DNA of 64,000 nt from Enterobacter mori (GTDB lineage Bacteria > Pseudomonadota > Gammaproteobacteria > Enterobacterales > Enterobacteriaceae). The notes below the pieces were generated by a model. It saw only the letters and a list, made by a program, of their open reading frames with translations, searched no databases and was not told the DNA's origin. The position numbers and the translations under genes are program-made. The stretch lies in the NCBI RefSeq assembly GCF_025244905.1, contig NZ_CP104285.1, forward strand, positions 186,001 through 250,000, read 5' to 3'. Positions 9,323 through 17,681 of this stretch are shown one piece after another. Each line of letters starts with the position of its first letter. The stretch's first letter is position 1.

Positions 9323-10828
9323 ATGACTAACTGCATGAAATACCACGATCTACGCGACTTCCTGACGCTGCTGGAAAAGCAGGGCGAACTTAAGCGGATT
9401 ACGCTTCCTGTTGATCCTTATCTGGAAATGACAGAAATTGCTGACCGCACCCTGCGTGCCGGTGGGCCTGCGCTGCTGTTTGAAAATCCGAAAGGTTACT
9501 CAATGCCGGTGCTGTGCAATCTGTTCGGCACGCCGCGCCGCGTGGCGCTGGGCATGGGGCAAGAGGATGTCACTGCGCTGCGTGAAGTGGGTAAACTGCT
9601 GGCGTTTTTGAAAGAGCCGGAGCCGCCGAAAGGTTTCCGCGATCTGTTCGACAAGCTGCCGCAGTTTAAGCAGGTACTGAACATGCCAACCAAACGCCTG
9701 CGCGGTGCGCCGTGCCAGCAAAAAGTGCTGGAAGGCGATGCGGTTGATCTGACAAAAATCCCGATTATGCAGTGCTGGCCTGAAGATGCTGCGCCGCTGA
9801 TTACCTGGGGTCTGACCGTCACCCGTGGGCCGTACAAAGAGCGCCAAAACCTCGGTATCTACCGCCAGCAGCTGATTGGTAAAAATAAACTTATCATGCG
9901 CTGGCTGTCACATCGTGGCGGCGCGCTCGATTTCCAGGAGTGGTGCGCGGAACATCCCGGTGAACGATTCCCGGTTTCTGTTGCCCTGGGGGCCGACCCG
10001 GCAACGATTCTGGGCGCGGTCACGCCTGTTCCGGATACACTGTCGGAATATGCCTTTGCAGGGCTGCTGCGCGGCACTAAAACGGAAGTCGTAAAGTGTG
10101 TCTCTAATGACCTGGAAGTACCAGCCAGTGCGGAAATCGTTCTGGAAGGCTACATCGAACAGGGTGAGCTTGCACCGGAAGGGCCTTACGGCGACCATAC
10201 GGGTTATTACAATGAAATTGATAACTTCCCGGTGTTTACCGTCACGCACATTACCCAGCGTGAAGATGCGATTTACCACTCAACCTATACCGGACGTCCA
10301 CCGGATGAGCCTGCAGTGCTGGGCGTGGCGCTGAACGAAGTCTTTGTGCCGATTCTGCAAAAACAGTTCCCGGAAATTGTTGATTTCTATTTGCCGCCGG
10401 AAGGGTGCTCGTATCGCCTGGCGGTGGTGACGATGAAGAAGCAGTATGCCGGTCACGCTAAGCGCGTGATGATGGGCGTATGGTCTTTCCTGCGCCAGTT
10501 TATGTATACCAAGTTTGTTATCGTCTGCGATGATGACGTCAATGCCCGCGACTGGAACGACGTTATTTGGGCAATTACTACACGCATGGACCCCGCGCGT
10601 GATACGGTGTTAGTCGAAAACACGCCGATAGATTATCTGGATTTTGCCTCGCCGGTTTCCGGTCTTGGCTCAAAAATGGGACTGGATGCCACGAATAAAT
10701 GGCCTGGCGAAACCGACCGTGAATGGGGTCGCCCGATCAAAAAAGATCCTGCCGTGACCGCGCGAATAGACGCGATCTGGGACGAACTGGCCATAATGAA
10801 TAACGGTAAATCTGAAGCTGACCGTTAA
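9323..10828 (+). CDS. ubiD: 4-hydroxy-3-polyprenylbenzoate decarboxylase UbiD
   Basis: UbiD decarboxylates 3-polyprenyl-4-hydroxybenzoate in ubiquinone synthesis, using the prenylated FMN made by UbiX. The length (501 residues) and sequence match the E. coli enzyme (497). The family's conserved segments are visible: [19 protein letters not shown] for prFMN/metal binding, [13 protein letters not shown], and the catalytic [12 protein letters not shown] region. The start is taken at 9323; the internal ATG at 9335 is a second possibility, with AGAGAGG just before the first one. Confidence 0.95.
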   Translation: MTNCMKYHDLRDFLTLLEKQGELKRITLPVDPYLEMTEIADRTLRAGGPALLFENPKGYSMPVLCNLFGTPRRVALGMGQEDVTALREVGKLLAFLKEPEPPKGFRDLFDKLPQFKQVLNMPTKRLRGAPCQQKVLEGDAVDLTKIPIMQCWPEDAAPLITWGLTVTRGPYKERQNLGIYRQQLIGKNKLIMRWLSHRGGALDFQEWCAEHPGERFPVSVALGADPATILGAVTPVPDTLSEYAFAGLLRGTKTEVVKCVSNDLEVPASAEIVLEGYIEQGELAPEGPYGDHTGYYNEIDNFPVFTVTHITQREDAIYHSTYTGRPPDEPAVLGVALNEVFVPILQKQFPEIVDFYLPPEGCSYRLAVVTMKKQYAGHAKRVMMGVWSFLRQFMYTKFVIVCDDDVNARDWNDVIWAITTRMDPARDTVLVENTPIDYLDFASPVSGLGSKMGLDATNKWPGETDREWGRPIKKDPAVTARIDAIWDELAIMNNGKSEADR

Positions 10829-10858
10829 GCCCTATAGACTTCCCGACAGAGAGAGCGA

Positions 10859-11560
10859 ATGACAACCTTAAGCTGTAAAGTGACCTCGGTAGATGCCATT
10901 ACCGACACCGTATATCGCGTCCGTTTAGTGCCAGAATCGGCATTCTCTTTCCGCGCTGGTCAGTACCTGATGGTCGTGATGGATGAGCGCGATAAACGTC
11001 CTTTCTCTATGGCGTCTACGCCAGCGGAGCAGGAATTTATTGAGCTTCATATTGGTGCGTCTGAGCTTAACCTTTACGCCATGGCTGTCATGGACCGCAT
11101 CCTGAAAGAGCGCGAAATCGTGGTAGACATTCCGCACGGTGAAGCCTGGCTGCGCGAAGATGAAGACCGTCCGCTTATCCTGATTGCTGGCGGTACGGGG
11201 TTCTCGTATGTTCGCTCTATTCTGTTGACCGCACTGGCACGTAACCCGAACCGCGACATCACCATCTATTGGGGCGGCCGCGAAGAGAAACATCTTTACG
11301 ACCTGTCCGAACTGGAAGCGCTGAGCGTGAATCACCCGAACCTGCGCGTTGAGCCGGTTGTCGAGCAGCCGGAAGAGGGCTGGCGCGGGCGTAGTGGTAC
11401 GGTGCTAACGGCGGTCCTGCAGGATCATGGCACGCTCGCCGGGCACGATATCTATATTGCTGGCCGTTTTGAAATGGCGAAAATTGCCCGCGACCTGTTC
11501 TGTAATGAGCGCGACGCGCGGGAAGATCGCCTGTTTGGCGATGCGTTCGCGTTTATCTAA
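10859..11560 (+). CDS. fre: NAD(P)H-flavin reductase
   Basis: Fre reduces free flavins with NAD(P)H; reduced flavin in turn supports iron release from siderophores and activation of ribonucleotide reductase. The 233-residue product is of family length. It has the flavin-binding RPFSMAS motif near residue 46, the nucleotide-binding [18 protein letters not shown] near residue 107, and a C-terminal [11 protein letters not shown]. It lies 30 bp after ubiD, probably in the same transcript, and ends at a strong terminator. In E. coli fre is followed by fadA-fadB, which are absent here. Confidence 0.95.
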   Translation: MTTLSCKVTSVDAITDTVYRVRLVPESAFSFRAGQYLMVVMDERDKRPFSMASTPAEQEFIELHIGASELNLYAMAVMDRILKEREIVVDIPHGEAWLREDEDRPLILIAGGTGFSYVRSILLTALARNPNRDITIYWGGREEKHLYDLSELEALSVNHPNLRVEPVVEQPEEGWRGRSGTVLTAVLQDHGTLAGHDIYIAGRFEMAKIARDLFCNERDAREDRLFGDAFAFI

Positions 11561-11566
11561 GTGTCT

Positions 11567-11589
11567 AACCCGCTTCGGCGGGTTTTTTG
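11567..11589 (+). terminator. Rho-independent terminator after fre
   Basis: Stem AACCCGC-TTCG-GCGGGTT followed by six Ts begins 6 nt after the fre stop. Confidence 0.93.
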
Positions 11590-11612
11590 TCTCCGTGAGG
11601 ATTGGCGATAAT

Positions 11613-11631
11613 TTAACCTTGAAAAGGTTAA
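11613..11631. promoter_or_regulatory. 19-bp perfect palindrome before the ABC-F gene
   Basis: TTAACCTT-GAA-AAGGTTAA is a perfect 8-bp inverted repeat with a 3-bp centre, about 150 bp before the ABC-F start. It looks like a dimeric repressor or activator site. I cannot assign it to a known regulator. Confidence 0.45.
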
Positions 11632-11664
11632 TGCATTGCCGCTATCCTTAGCGCTGTTATTGTT

Positions 11665-11726
11665 CTCCTTCAGGAGCGCCCCCCAAAAATGAACAAACAC
11701 GACTGATGAATTTCTGTCCTTGCTAA
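11665..11726 (+). promoter_or_regulatory. Possible leader region with overlapping mini-ORFs
   Basis: A small hairpin CTCC-TTCA-GGAG (11665-11676) covers an SD-like AGGAG. Downstream are two very short overlapping frames: ATG at 11689 encoding five residues (MNKHD), and ATG at 11706 encoding six (MNFCPC), whose start overlaps the first stop (TGATG). Several antibiotic-resistance ABC-F genes are controlled by translated leaders, so this arrangement is suggestive. Frames this short also occur by chance, and the call is tentative. Confidence 0.25.
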
Positions 11727-11775
11727 ACGCTACCGCGTCGGCAGGGGAGGTTTTTGATTTCATTCAGGAGTGCTT

Positions 11776-13395
11776 ATGGCTCATTTTGCGCAGTCCCCTT
11801 CTTTTATTTTGCATCAGGTCACCTGTCAGTTTGCGACGGGCGATACCCTTTTCGGTCCGCTAAATCTTACGCTCGATGCGTCGCCGTGCGCGCTGGTTGG
11901 CCGCAACGGCAGCGGTAAAACACGCCTGCTGCGTCTTCTGGCAGGCATTGATGAACCTGAAAACGGTCATATTGAGCGTTTCGGTACCCATGCCTATGTG
12001 GCGCAGCAGCATGATATTTCCTCGCAGACCACGCTTGCGGAACTGCTCGGATATGATGCGATCTTCGCCGCCCGTAAGCGCATCGACAGTGGTGACTATC
12101 AGCCAGAGGATCTGGAAAAGCTCGAAGGTGGCTGGGATTTGGCGGAACGCCTGAGTGATGCGTTTATGAACGCGCACCTCCCGCCGTTTGATCCCGATAA
12201 ACCGGCCAGGGAACTCAGCGGCGGTGAGCGTATTCGCGCCCTGCTCTGCGGGGCATTGATTGCGAATGCGGATTACCTGCTGCTGGATGAACCCACGAAC
12301 CATCTGGACAGACAAGGGCGTGAATGGTTTTACGACCAGCTTTTCCACCATCAGGGCGGCGTGCTGGTGGCTTCTCACGATCGTGAGTTGCTGGCACAGG
12401 TGTCGCGCATTCTCGAACTGAGCCCTTTTGGCCTGCGCAGCTTCGGTGGAAACTATGCTGATTATCAAACTCAGCGCAATACGGAACAGCAGGCTGCCCG
12501 CGCCGCGCTGGAGCACGCTGCCACTGAGCGCAAACGAATCCGCGCGCGGATGCATAAAGAGCACGACGACAGCCAGCGACGTTCAGCAAAAACGTTGCGT
12601 ACGGTTGATAGCCTCAATATTGCCTCCTTTGAGCGGGTTAAATACAAAATGGCGGCAAAAGAGCGTATTGGCACCTGGAAAAAACAGCACAGCGAACGGA
12701 ATGACGCGTTAAATACCGCAGTAAACAACGCGCGCGAGCGGGTTGAAGAGGATAACCCGGTCATCTTCACCCTGCCGGGCAGTCGCGTCGCGGAGGGAAA
12801 ACAGGTACTGGTGCTGGAGGCGCTGGCGCTGCCACATGTGGATATTCCGCCGATAAGCTGGCGTATGGATGGCCCAATGCGTGTCGCACTCCGTGGGCCG
12901 AATGGCTGCGGTAAATCGACGCTCTTGAAAGTGATGTCAGGAGAGGAAGCACCTCGTTCAGGAACCTGCACGGTATCAGCCAGCTGCGGCTATCTCGATC
13001 AACAACTGTCGCAGTTCGATCTTTCACAGTCGGTGATGACGCATCTCAATCTCAGCAACTCGCCGCTTGAAGAAGGCACGTTGCGTACTCGCCTGGCGCA
13101 GCTTCAGCTTGGCGCAGATAAGGTTTCGCTCCCCCTGGCGGAACTGAGCGGCGGCGAACGCCTCAAAGCCGCGTTGGCCATAGTCTTATGGCGAGAAGAG
13201 GCCACGCAGCTTTTGCTCCTGGATGAGCCCACTAACCATTTGGATCTGGCCTCCGTTCAGGCCATTGAGGCTGCACTGGCGGAGTTCCCTGGCGCGCTGC
13301 TGGTGGTGTCGCATGATGAGGCTTTTTTGAAGGGGTTAACGCTGACGCATAACCTGGTGTGGAATGAGGCGGGATGGAATTGTGTAAGCCTATAA
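11776..13395 (+). CDS. ABC-F family ATPase (ribosome-associated type), function unknown
   Basis: This is a duplicated ABC ATPase without membrane domains, 539 residues, from the ATG at 11776 with AGGAG five nt before it. The first cassette has Walker A GRNGSGKT, signature LSGGERIRA and Walker B LLLDEPTNHLD. The second has GPNGCGKST, LSGGERLKA and LLLLDEPTNHLD. Between them is an Arg/Lys/Gln-rich, helical linker (about residues 220-320) typical of ABC-F proteins that act in the ribosomal E site. It is not an obvious orthologue of E. coli EttA, Uup, YbiT or YheS. Whether it relieves translation stalls or gives antibiotic protection cannot be told from sequence. Confidence 0.85.
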   Translation: MAHFAQSPSFILHQVTCQFATGDTLFGPLNLTLDASPCALVGRNGSGKTRLLRLLAGIDEPENGHIERFGTHAYVAQQHDISSQTTLAELLGYDAIFAARKRIDSGDYQPEDLEKLEGGWDLAERLSDAFMNAHLPPFDPDKPARELSGGERIRALLCGALIANADYLLLDEPTNHLDRQGREWFYDQLFHHQGGVLVASHDRELLAQVSRILELSPFGLRSFGGNYADYQTQRNTEQQAARAALEHAATERKRIRARMHKEHDDSQRRSAKTLRTVDSLNIASFERVKYKMAAKERIGTWKKQHSERNDALNTAVNNARERVEEDNPVIFTLPGSRVAEGKQVLVLEALALPHVDIPPISWRMDGPMRVALRGPNGCGKSTLLKVMSGEEAPRSGTCTVSASCGYLDQQLSQFDLSQSVMTHLNLSNSPLEEGTLRTRLAQLQLGADKVSLPLAELSGGERLKAALAIVLWREEATQLLLLDEPTNHLDLASVQAIEAALAEFPGALLVVSHDEAFLKGLTLTHNLVWNEAGWNCVSL

Positions 13396-13402
13396 AACAC
13401 AA

Positions 13403-13422
13403 GCCCCCGCAAGGGCGGGGGC
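13403..13422. terminator. Hairpin between convergent ABC-F and yiaG genes
   Basis: The perfect stem GCCCCCGC-AAGG-GCGGGGGC lies between the two stop codons. On the reverse strand it is followed by a T-rich stretch (TTGTGTTTTAT), so it should stop yiaG transcription. On the forward strand the T-run is missing. Confidence 0.7.
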
Positions 13423-13434
13423 GGTCAAACCGTA

Positions 13435-13722
13435 TTACGCTATCTGTTTACTGAGTGCAGGGTTCGCCTGAATCAGGCGCATCAGCTTTAACTCGGTTGG
13501 CGTGGGCTTTTCACGTTTTGATTCCCACTCCAGCACCATCGCCACGCTGACACCCATCGCTCTGGCGAATTCATCTGTTTGCAGCCCTGTCCCTTTGCGC
13601 AATTGCTCAAATTCTGTAAAGGGATTGGACTTTTGTTGCAGGGTAACTGTCTGCGGTACATCTTTAAAAATAATCTGTTCCAGGCTGCTCAGCAGCTCAA
13701 ACTCAGGATCTTTATATTCCAT
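13435..13722 (-). CDS. yiaG: HTH-type transcriptional regulator YiaG
   Basis: The 95-residue protein resembles E. coli YiaG (96 residues). It has an N-terminal segment EYKDPEFELLSSLEQIIFKD and a C-terminal XRE/HigA-like helix-turn-helix (FEQLRKGTGLQTDEFARAMGVSVAMVLEWESKR). The domain is shared with antitoxins of type II systems, but no toxin gene is adjacent, so it appears to be a solitary regulator. A GAGG SD precedes the ATG. Targets are unknown. Confidence 0.88.
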   Translation of the reverse strand: MEYKDPEFELLSSLEQIIFKDVPQTVTLQQKSNPFTEFEQLRKGTGLQTDEFARAMGVSVAMVLEWESKREKPTPTELKLMRLIQANPALSKQIA

Positions 13723-13808
13723 TGAGAACTCCTCTTAAATCACACATCGGGATCAAGAACATCAGAGAGCCAATTAAGAATAGTCCCTAATACAAACGAA
13801 GGATCGTC

Positions 13809-13883
13809 ATGGTTGTGATTAATCGTGCGGCAACGATCGCTTTATGCGTTTCAGCTGTCTGGATAGTTATGCTAATTACCTGA
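13809..13883 (+). CDS. Possible 24-residue single-pass membrane peptide
   Basis: An ATG at 13809 with SD GAAGGA five nt upstream opens a 24-codon frame. The N-terminus (MVVINR) is short and charged, followed by one hydrophobic stretch of about 17 residues (ATIALCVSAVWIVMLIT), like many small enterobacterial membrane proteins. The stop codon overlaps the base of a hairpin followed by seven Ts, as in a compact monocistronic unit. I recognise no homologue. The alternative is that the interval is an sRNA or simply the spacer between yiaG and yiaF. Confidence 0.45.
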   Translation: MVVINRAATIALCVSAVWIVMLIT

Positions 13884-13917
13884 TTAGCCATATATCGGCT
13901 TCGGCAGGTATTTTTTT
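13878..13917 (+). terminator. Rho-independent terminator after the small ORF
   Basis: Outer stem ACCTG / CAGGT encloses an inner stem AGCC / GGCT (13886-13900), followed by ATTTTTTT. It overlaps the stop codon of the 24-codon frame. Confidence 0.6.
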
Positions 13918-13933
13918 GTAAATGGTAAGAAAT

Positions 13934-13953
13934 AAAACGGCAATAGCCGTTTT
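13934..13953. terminator. Second hairpin in the yiaG-yiaF interval
   Basis: AAAACGGC-AATA-GCCGTTTT is a perfect, A/T-flanked stem that can work in both directions. The rest of the 13723-14053 interval shows no other coding signal. yiaF translation is set by AAGGAG at 14041-14046. Confidence 0.55.
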
Positions 13954-14053
13954 GCATGAAAAGAGTATCTTGCGAGGCTGACCTGGACTATCCTTGTCAG
14001 CGTTGGGCACGCGTGTGCCGGTGTGCGCTTTTTTGGGTGAAAGGAGTAATAAA

Positions 14054-14764
14054 ATGGCGACAGGAAAGTCCTGCTCTCGCTGGTTTGCGCCTCTTGCGGC
14101 GTTGTTGATGGTAGTTAGCCTGAGTGGGTGTTTCGATAAAGAAGGCGATCAGCGCAAAGCGTTTATCGATTTTCTTCAGAATACAGTGATGCGTAGCGGC
14201 GAGCGTTTACCAACGTTGACTGCGGATCAGAAAAAACAGTTTGGTCCTTTCGTGTCCGATTACGCCATCCTTTATGGTTATTCGCAGCAGGTGAGCCAGG
14301 CGATGGACTCCGGCCTTCGTCCGGTGCTGGATAGCGTTAATGCGATCCGTGTACCGCAGGATTATATGACCCAACGTGAACCGCTGCGCCAGTCCAACGG
14401 TGCGCTTGGCGTGCTGAGCCAGCAGTTACAGAATGCGAAAATGCAGGCTGATGCGTCACGTTCTGCACTGAAACAAGGTGAGGATCTCAAGCCTGTCTTT
14501 GACAAAGTGTATGAGAAAGTGGTGACGAAGCCGTCTGACGCTTTGCAGCCGTTGATCCCGGCCGCGCAGGTCTTCACGCAGCAGTTGGTTCAGGTGGGGG
14601 ATTTTATCTCCCAACAGGGGACGCAGGTGAGCTTTGTCTCTAACGGTATCCAGTTCCCGACCTCACAGCAGGCAAGCCAATATAATACGCTGATTGGGCC
14701 GCTGGCTTCTCAGCACCAGGCCTTTAGCCAGGCGTGGAGTGCGGCCGTCGCTGCCACCGAGTAA
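14054..14764 (+). CDS. yiaF: DUF3053 lipoprotein YiaF
   Basis: YiaF is a conserved enterobacterial lipoprotein of unknown function. From the ATG at 14054 (AAGGAG upstream) the product is 236 residues, which I believe is the E. coli length. The N-terminus is a type II signal: basic start, hydrophobic core FAPLAALLMVVSLSGC, with lipobox Cys at residue 26 and Phe-Asp after it. Asp at +3 rather than +2 leaves the final membrane uncertain. The body is soluble and Gln-rich with no catalytic motif that I recognise. In-frame codons upstream of 14054 look non-coding. Confidence 0.88.
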   Translation: MATGKSCSRWFAPLAALLMVVSLSGCFDKEGDQRKAFIDFLQNTVMRSGERLPTLTADQKKQFGPFVSDYAILYGYSQQVSQAMDSGLRPVLDSVNAIRVPQDYMTQREPLRQSNGALGVLSQQLQNAKMQADASRSALKQGEDLKPVFDKVYEKVVTKPSDALQPLIPAAQVFTQQLVQVGDFISQQGTQVSFVSNGIQFPTSQQASQYNTLIGPLASQHQAFSQAWSAAVAATE

Positions 14765-14773
14765 GATAAAAAT

Positions 14774-14797
14774 CCCCGCTTCGTGCGGGGTTTTTTT
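14774..14797 (+). terminator. Rho-independent terminator after yiaF
   Basis: CCCCGC-TTCGT-GCGGGG followed by seven Ts, starting 9 nt after the yiaF stop. Confidence 0.93.
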
Positions 14798-14840
14798 AGA
14801 GGTATTGAAAATAACGCTTGTCATTCCTCTACCACATCGG

Positions 14841-15010
14841 TATAACTATCCCCGTCGGTTTGTTACACAGACCTAAAGCAGTTTAGTAAAGCAGTCCAGA
14901 TTGTTATCCATAGATACCCTTCGTTGTGACCCTTCCTTCATCGCTTAAAAATCTGTAACGCAATCCATCAAGCCGGAAGGCACAATATATTTGTTAATAA
15001 GGTAATTTCT
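14841..15010 (+). promoter_or_regulatory. cspA promoter and cold-responsive 5' leader
   Basis: A -10-like TATAAC at 14841-14846 places the start near 14852, giving a leader of about 159 nt, the size known for E. coli cspA. The sequence tracks the E. coli leader: a cold-box-like TGTTACACAGAC at 14861-14872, then AAAGCAGTTTAGTAAAGCAGTCC, GATACCC and CCGGAAGGCACAA before the SD. In E. coli this leader refolds with temperature and sets mRNA stability and translation. That behaviour is inferred here from similarity. Confidence 0.8.
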
Positions 15011-15223
15011 ATGTCTGCTAAAATGACTGGTCTGGTAAAATGGTTCAACGCTGATAAAGGTTTCGGCTTCATCACTCCTGACGATGGCTCTAAAGACGTG
15101 TTCGTACACTTCTCTGCTATCCAGAACGATGGCTACAAATCTCTGGATGAAGGTCAGAAAGTTTCCTTCACCATCGAAAGCGGCGCTAAAGGCCCAGCAG
15201 CTGGTAACGTTGTAAGCCTGTAA
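15011..15223 (+). CDS. cspA: Major cold shock protein CspA
   Basis: This 70-residue single-OB-fold RNA chaperone melts mRNA structure during cold shock. RNP1 (KGFGFITP) and RNP2 (VFVHFSAI) are intact. The sequence differs from E. coli CspA at only a few positions (for example [11 protein letters not shown] at the start). The long leader identifies it as cspA rather than another csp paralogue. Here it lies between yiaF and ghrB on the forward strand, whereas in E. coli it is beyond yiaG. Confidence 0.93.
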   Translation: MSAKMTGLVKWFNADKGFGFITPDDGSKDVFVHFSAIQNDGYKSLDEGQKVSFTIESGAKGPAAGNVVSL

Positions 15224-15250
15224 GCTTCCAACCCAGTAGCACAAAATTCA

Positions 15251-15276
15251 AAAACCCGCCTTCTGGCGGGTTTTTT
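15251..15276. terminator. Bidirectional terminator between cspA and ghrB
   Basis: AACCCGCC-TTCT-GGCGGGTT with six Ts on the forward side and an A-rich forward 5' flank, which gives Ts on the reverse strand. It can end both convergent transcripts. Confidence 0.9.
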
Positions 15277-15281
15277 CGTTT

Positions 15282-16256
15282 CTACTGTTGGATCTGCGGG
15301 TTAACGCAGTTCCTATCCACTTTTCCGTCGAGCGCGGCAATCAGGTTGTCTACCGCAGTAGCTGCCATGTTATAGCGCGTCTCGTGAGTGGCAGAGCCGA
15401 TGTGGGGCAGAGCGACGACGTTTGGCAGTTTGAGCAGCGGGGAATCTACTGACAGCGGTTCTTGTTCAAACACGTCCAGACCTGCTGCATGGATCTCGCC
15501 GTTTTGCAGTGCCTCAATCAGCGCCTTTTCATCCACCACCGGGCCGCGACCCGCATTGATGAAAATGGCCGACGTCTTCATCTTTTCAAACGCGGCTTTG
15601 CCAATCAGGTGACGCGTTTCATCCGTCAGCGGCAGGATCAGGCAGACGAAATCAGATTCCTGCAGCAGCGTATCAAGCTCGCAGTAACGCGCGTTGAAAC
15701 GTTCTTCAGCTTCGCTGTGGTGACGGCGTGCGTTGTACAGAATCGGCATGTTAAAACCGAAATGCGCGCGCTGTGCCAGCGCCAGCCCGATACGCCCCAT
15801 ACCTACGATGCCCAGCGTTTTGCCGTGGACGTCTACGCCGAACCAGTCCGGACCAATGCTTTTGGTCCATTCGCCCGCTTTGACGCGCTCAGCCACTTCC
15901 ACTACGCGACGGGCCGTGCTGAGCACCAGTGCCATCAGCGTGTCGGCCACGGTTTCCGTCAGGGCATGTGGCGTATGCATCAGCAGAATTTTGCGTTTGT
16001 TAAGGGCATCCACGTCGAAGTTGTCGTAACCCACTGAAACGGTAGACGTCGCACGAAGCTTCGGCATTTTCTCCAGCAGGGCGACATCCACTTTCTCGCT
16101 TGAACCCAGCAGACCTTCAGCGCTGGCGAACGCCCCGGCGTGCTGCGCCACGGTTTCCGGGCTCAGGTTCTTCACCTGCGTGACGGTGAAGTGTTCTTCA
16201 AGGCGTTTTTGCAGATCGTCAGGCAGTGCTTTATACAAAATGACGGACGGCTTCAT
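15282..16256 (-). CDS. ghrB: Glyoxylate/hydroxypyruvate/2-ketogluconate reductase GhrB
   Basis: GhrB is an NAD(P)H-dependent D-2-hydroxyacid dehydrogenase reducing glyoxylate, hydroxypyruvate and 2-ketogluconate. It is 324 residues, equal to E. coli. The Rossmann motif GIVGMGRIG lies near residue 150. The catalytic residues are Arg in NAGRGPVVD, Glu in DVFEQEP and His in [12 protein letters not shown]. It closes the kguE-kguK-kguT-ghrB run, 27 bp after kguT on the same strand. It probably serves as the KguD-like step, reducing 2-keto-6-phosphogluconate to 6-phosphogluconate; that role is an inference from context. Confidence 0.93.
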   Translation of the reverse strand: MKPSVILYKALPDDLQKRLEEHFTVTQVKNLSPETVAQHAGAFASAEGLLGSSEKVDVALLEKMPKLRATSTVSVGYDNFDVDALNKRKILLMHTPHALTETVADTLMALVLSTARRVVEVAERVKAGEWTKSIGPDWFGVDVHGKTLGIVGMGRIGLALAQRAHFGFNMPILYNARRHHSEAEERFNARYCELDTLLQESDFVCLILPLTDETRHLIGKAAFEKMKTSAIFINAGRGPVVDEKALIEALQNGEIHAAGLDVFEQEPLSVDSPLLKLPNVVALPHIGSATHETRYNMAATAVDNLIAALDGKVDRNCVNPQIQQ

Positions 16257-16283
16257 GCTAATCTCCGTTGATTTTAAAAGGGT

Positions 16284-17564
16284 TCAGGCGTGTCGCGCGC
16301 CGACAGGGTGCTGTTGATTATTAGCAGGCTTAACACTCAGAGTAAGCCATACCGAGGCGAAAAGTGCTACCCCCATAAATATGTACGATGCTGATGGGCT
16401 GCCGGTTACACCGTTCAGATAGCCCACAAACCAGGAGCCACAGAACGACCCCAGCGCGCCCATGCTGTTAATCAGCGCCATCGCGCCGCCTGCCACATTA
16501 CGCGGCAGCATTTCCGGAATGATGGCAAAGAATGGACCATACGGGGCGTACATCGCAGCACCCGCAATCACCAGCAGCGTATAAGAGACCCAGAAATGGT
16601 TCGCACCGACGGCCCAGGAGCCAATGAAGGCAAAGGCAGCGATGAGCAGTAGCGGCCAGACGAACAGCTTACGATTTTGCAGTTTGTCCGATGCCCAGGA
16701 AGCGATAATCATCGCGATGGTGGCGGCCAGATAGGGCACGGATGACAGCCAGCCCACTTCGACCATGCCAAGATTGTCGCCACCACTGCGGATAATCGAC
16801 GGCAGCCACAGCACGAAGCCATATACGCCAATGCTCCAGGTAAAATATTGCGCACACAGCAGGATCACATTGCGGGAGCGGAAGGCTTCTCCGTAGTTGC
16901 GCACCGCCTTCAGACCCTGCTGTTCTTTATCCAGCTGGGCCTGCAGTGCTGCTTTTTCATCCTCTGAGAGCCATTTCGCCTGGGCTGGTTTATCTTTTAC
17001 CAGTACCCACCAGCAGAATGCCCAGATCACCGCTGGAACCCCTTCGATGATGAACATCTCACGCCAGCCAAACGACTGGATCAGGTAGCCGGAGACCACC
17101 GACATCCAGAGCACGGTGACCGGGTTACCGAGGATCAGGAAGGTATTCGCTCGCGAGCGTTCAGATTTAGTAAACCAGTTGCTGATATAAATCAGCATCG
17201 CCGGCATGACCGCCGCCTCAACGACGCCGAGGATAAAGCGAATGGCGGCCAGGGCCGGAATATTGTTCACTACGCCGGTGAGTGATGCGCAACCGCCCCA
17301 CAGGATCAGACAGATGAAGATCAGCTTGCGCACGCTGCGGCGTTCCGCGTAAATCGCGCCGGGGATCTGGAAGAAGAAGTAGCCGAGGAAGAAAAGGGCA
17401 CCGAGCAGGGAGGAAATACCTTTGGTGATACCGAGGTCTTCGGTAATCCCTGCGGCGGATGCAAAGCTGAAGTTAGCACGATCGAGGTACGCCAGGCTGT
17501 ACGTGATAAACACGATTGGCATGATGTACCACCAGCGTTTTACTGCATTGGTCGAACTTTTCAT
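16284..17564 (-). CDS. kguT: MFS transporter, probable 2-ketogluconate permease KguT
   Basis: This is a 426-residue Major Facilitator of the anion:cation symporter (phthalate permease-like) group with about 12 membrane segments. The start chosen is the ATG at 17564 (MKSSTNAVKRWWYIMP) behind an AGAGG; the frame is open 17 codons further but without conservation. The TM1 signature ITYSLAYLDRANFSFA is typical of sugar-acid transporters such as GudP and KguT. The substrate is inferred from the neighbouring kinase, epimerase-like protein, reductase and PtxS-like regulator. Confidence 0.8.
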   Translation of the reverse strand: MKSSTNAVKRWWYIMPIVFITYSLAYLDRANFSFASAAGITEDLGITKGISSLLGALFFLGYFFFQIPGAIYAERRSVRKLIFICLILWGGCASLTGVVNNIPALAAIRFILGVVEAAVMPAMLIYISNWFTKSERSRANTFLILGNPVTVLWMSVVSGYLIQSFGWREMFIIEGVPAVIWAFCWWVLVKDKPAQAKWLSEDEKAALQAQLDKEQQGLKAVRNYGEAFRSRNVILLCAQYFTWSIGVYGFVLWLPSIIRSGGDNLGMVEVGWLSSVPYLAATIAMIIASWASDKLQNRKLFVWPLLLIAAFAFIGSWAVGANHFWVSYTLLVIAGAAMYAPYGPFFAIIPEMLPRNVAGGAMALINSMGALGSFCGSWFVGYLNGVTGSPSASYIFMGVALFASVWLTLSVKPANNQQHPVGARHA

Positions 17565-17644
17565 AGGCTTGCCTCTGTTGTTGAGGTTGTTACCGCCGTT
17601 GTCTGTAGGGTACACGGTGGCTTAATTATTTGGTGCGGCCTGTT

Positions 17645-17678
17645 GCCCTCACCCTGGCCCTCTCCCACGGGGAGAGGG
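17645..17678. repeat. Dispersed palindromic repeat in the kguK-kguT gap
   Basis: CCCTCACCCTGG precedes a perfect 9-bp stem CCCTCTCCC-ACG-GGGAGAGGG (17658-17678), just 3 nt beyond the kguK stop on the reverse strand. A close copy lies at 20594-20625. This G/C-rich element resembles REP-type dispersed hairpins of enterobacterial chromosomes. Its place inside an operon suggests an effect on mRNA stability or partial termination. Confidence 0.75.
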
Positions 17679-17681
17679 AAT

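Noticed and set aside
13435..13722. yiaG as antitoxin of a toxin-antitoxin pair
   Set aside because: No toxin-like gene is adjacent; the small upstream frame is on the other strand and has its own terminator.
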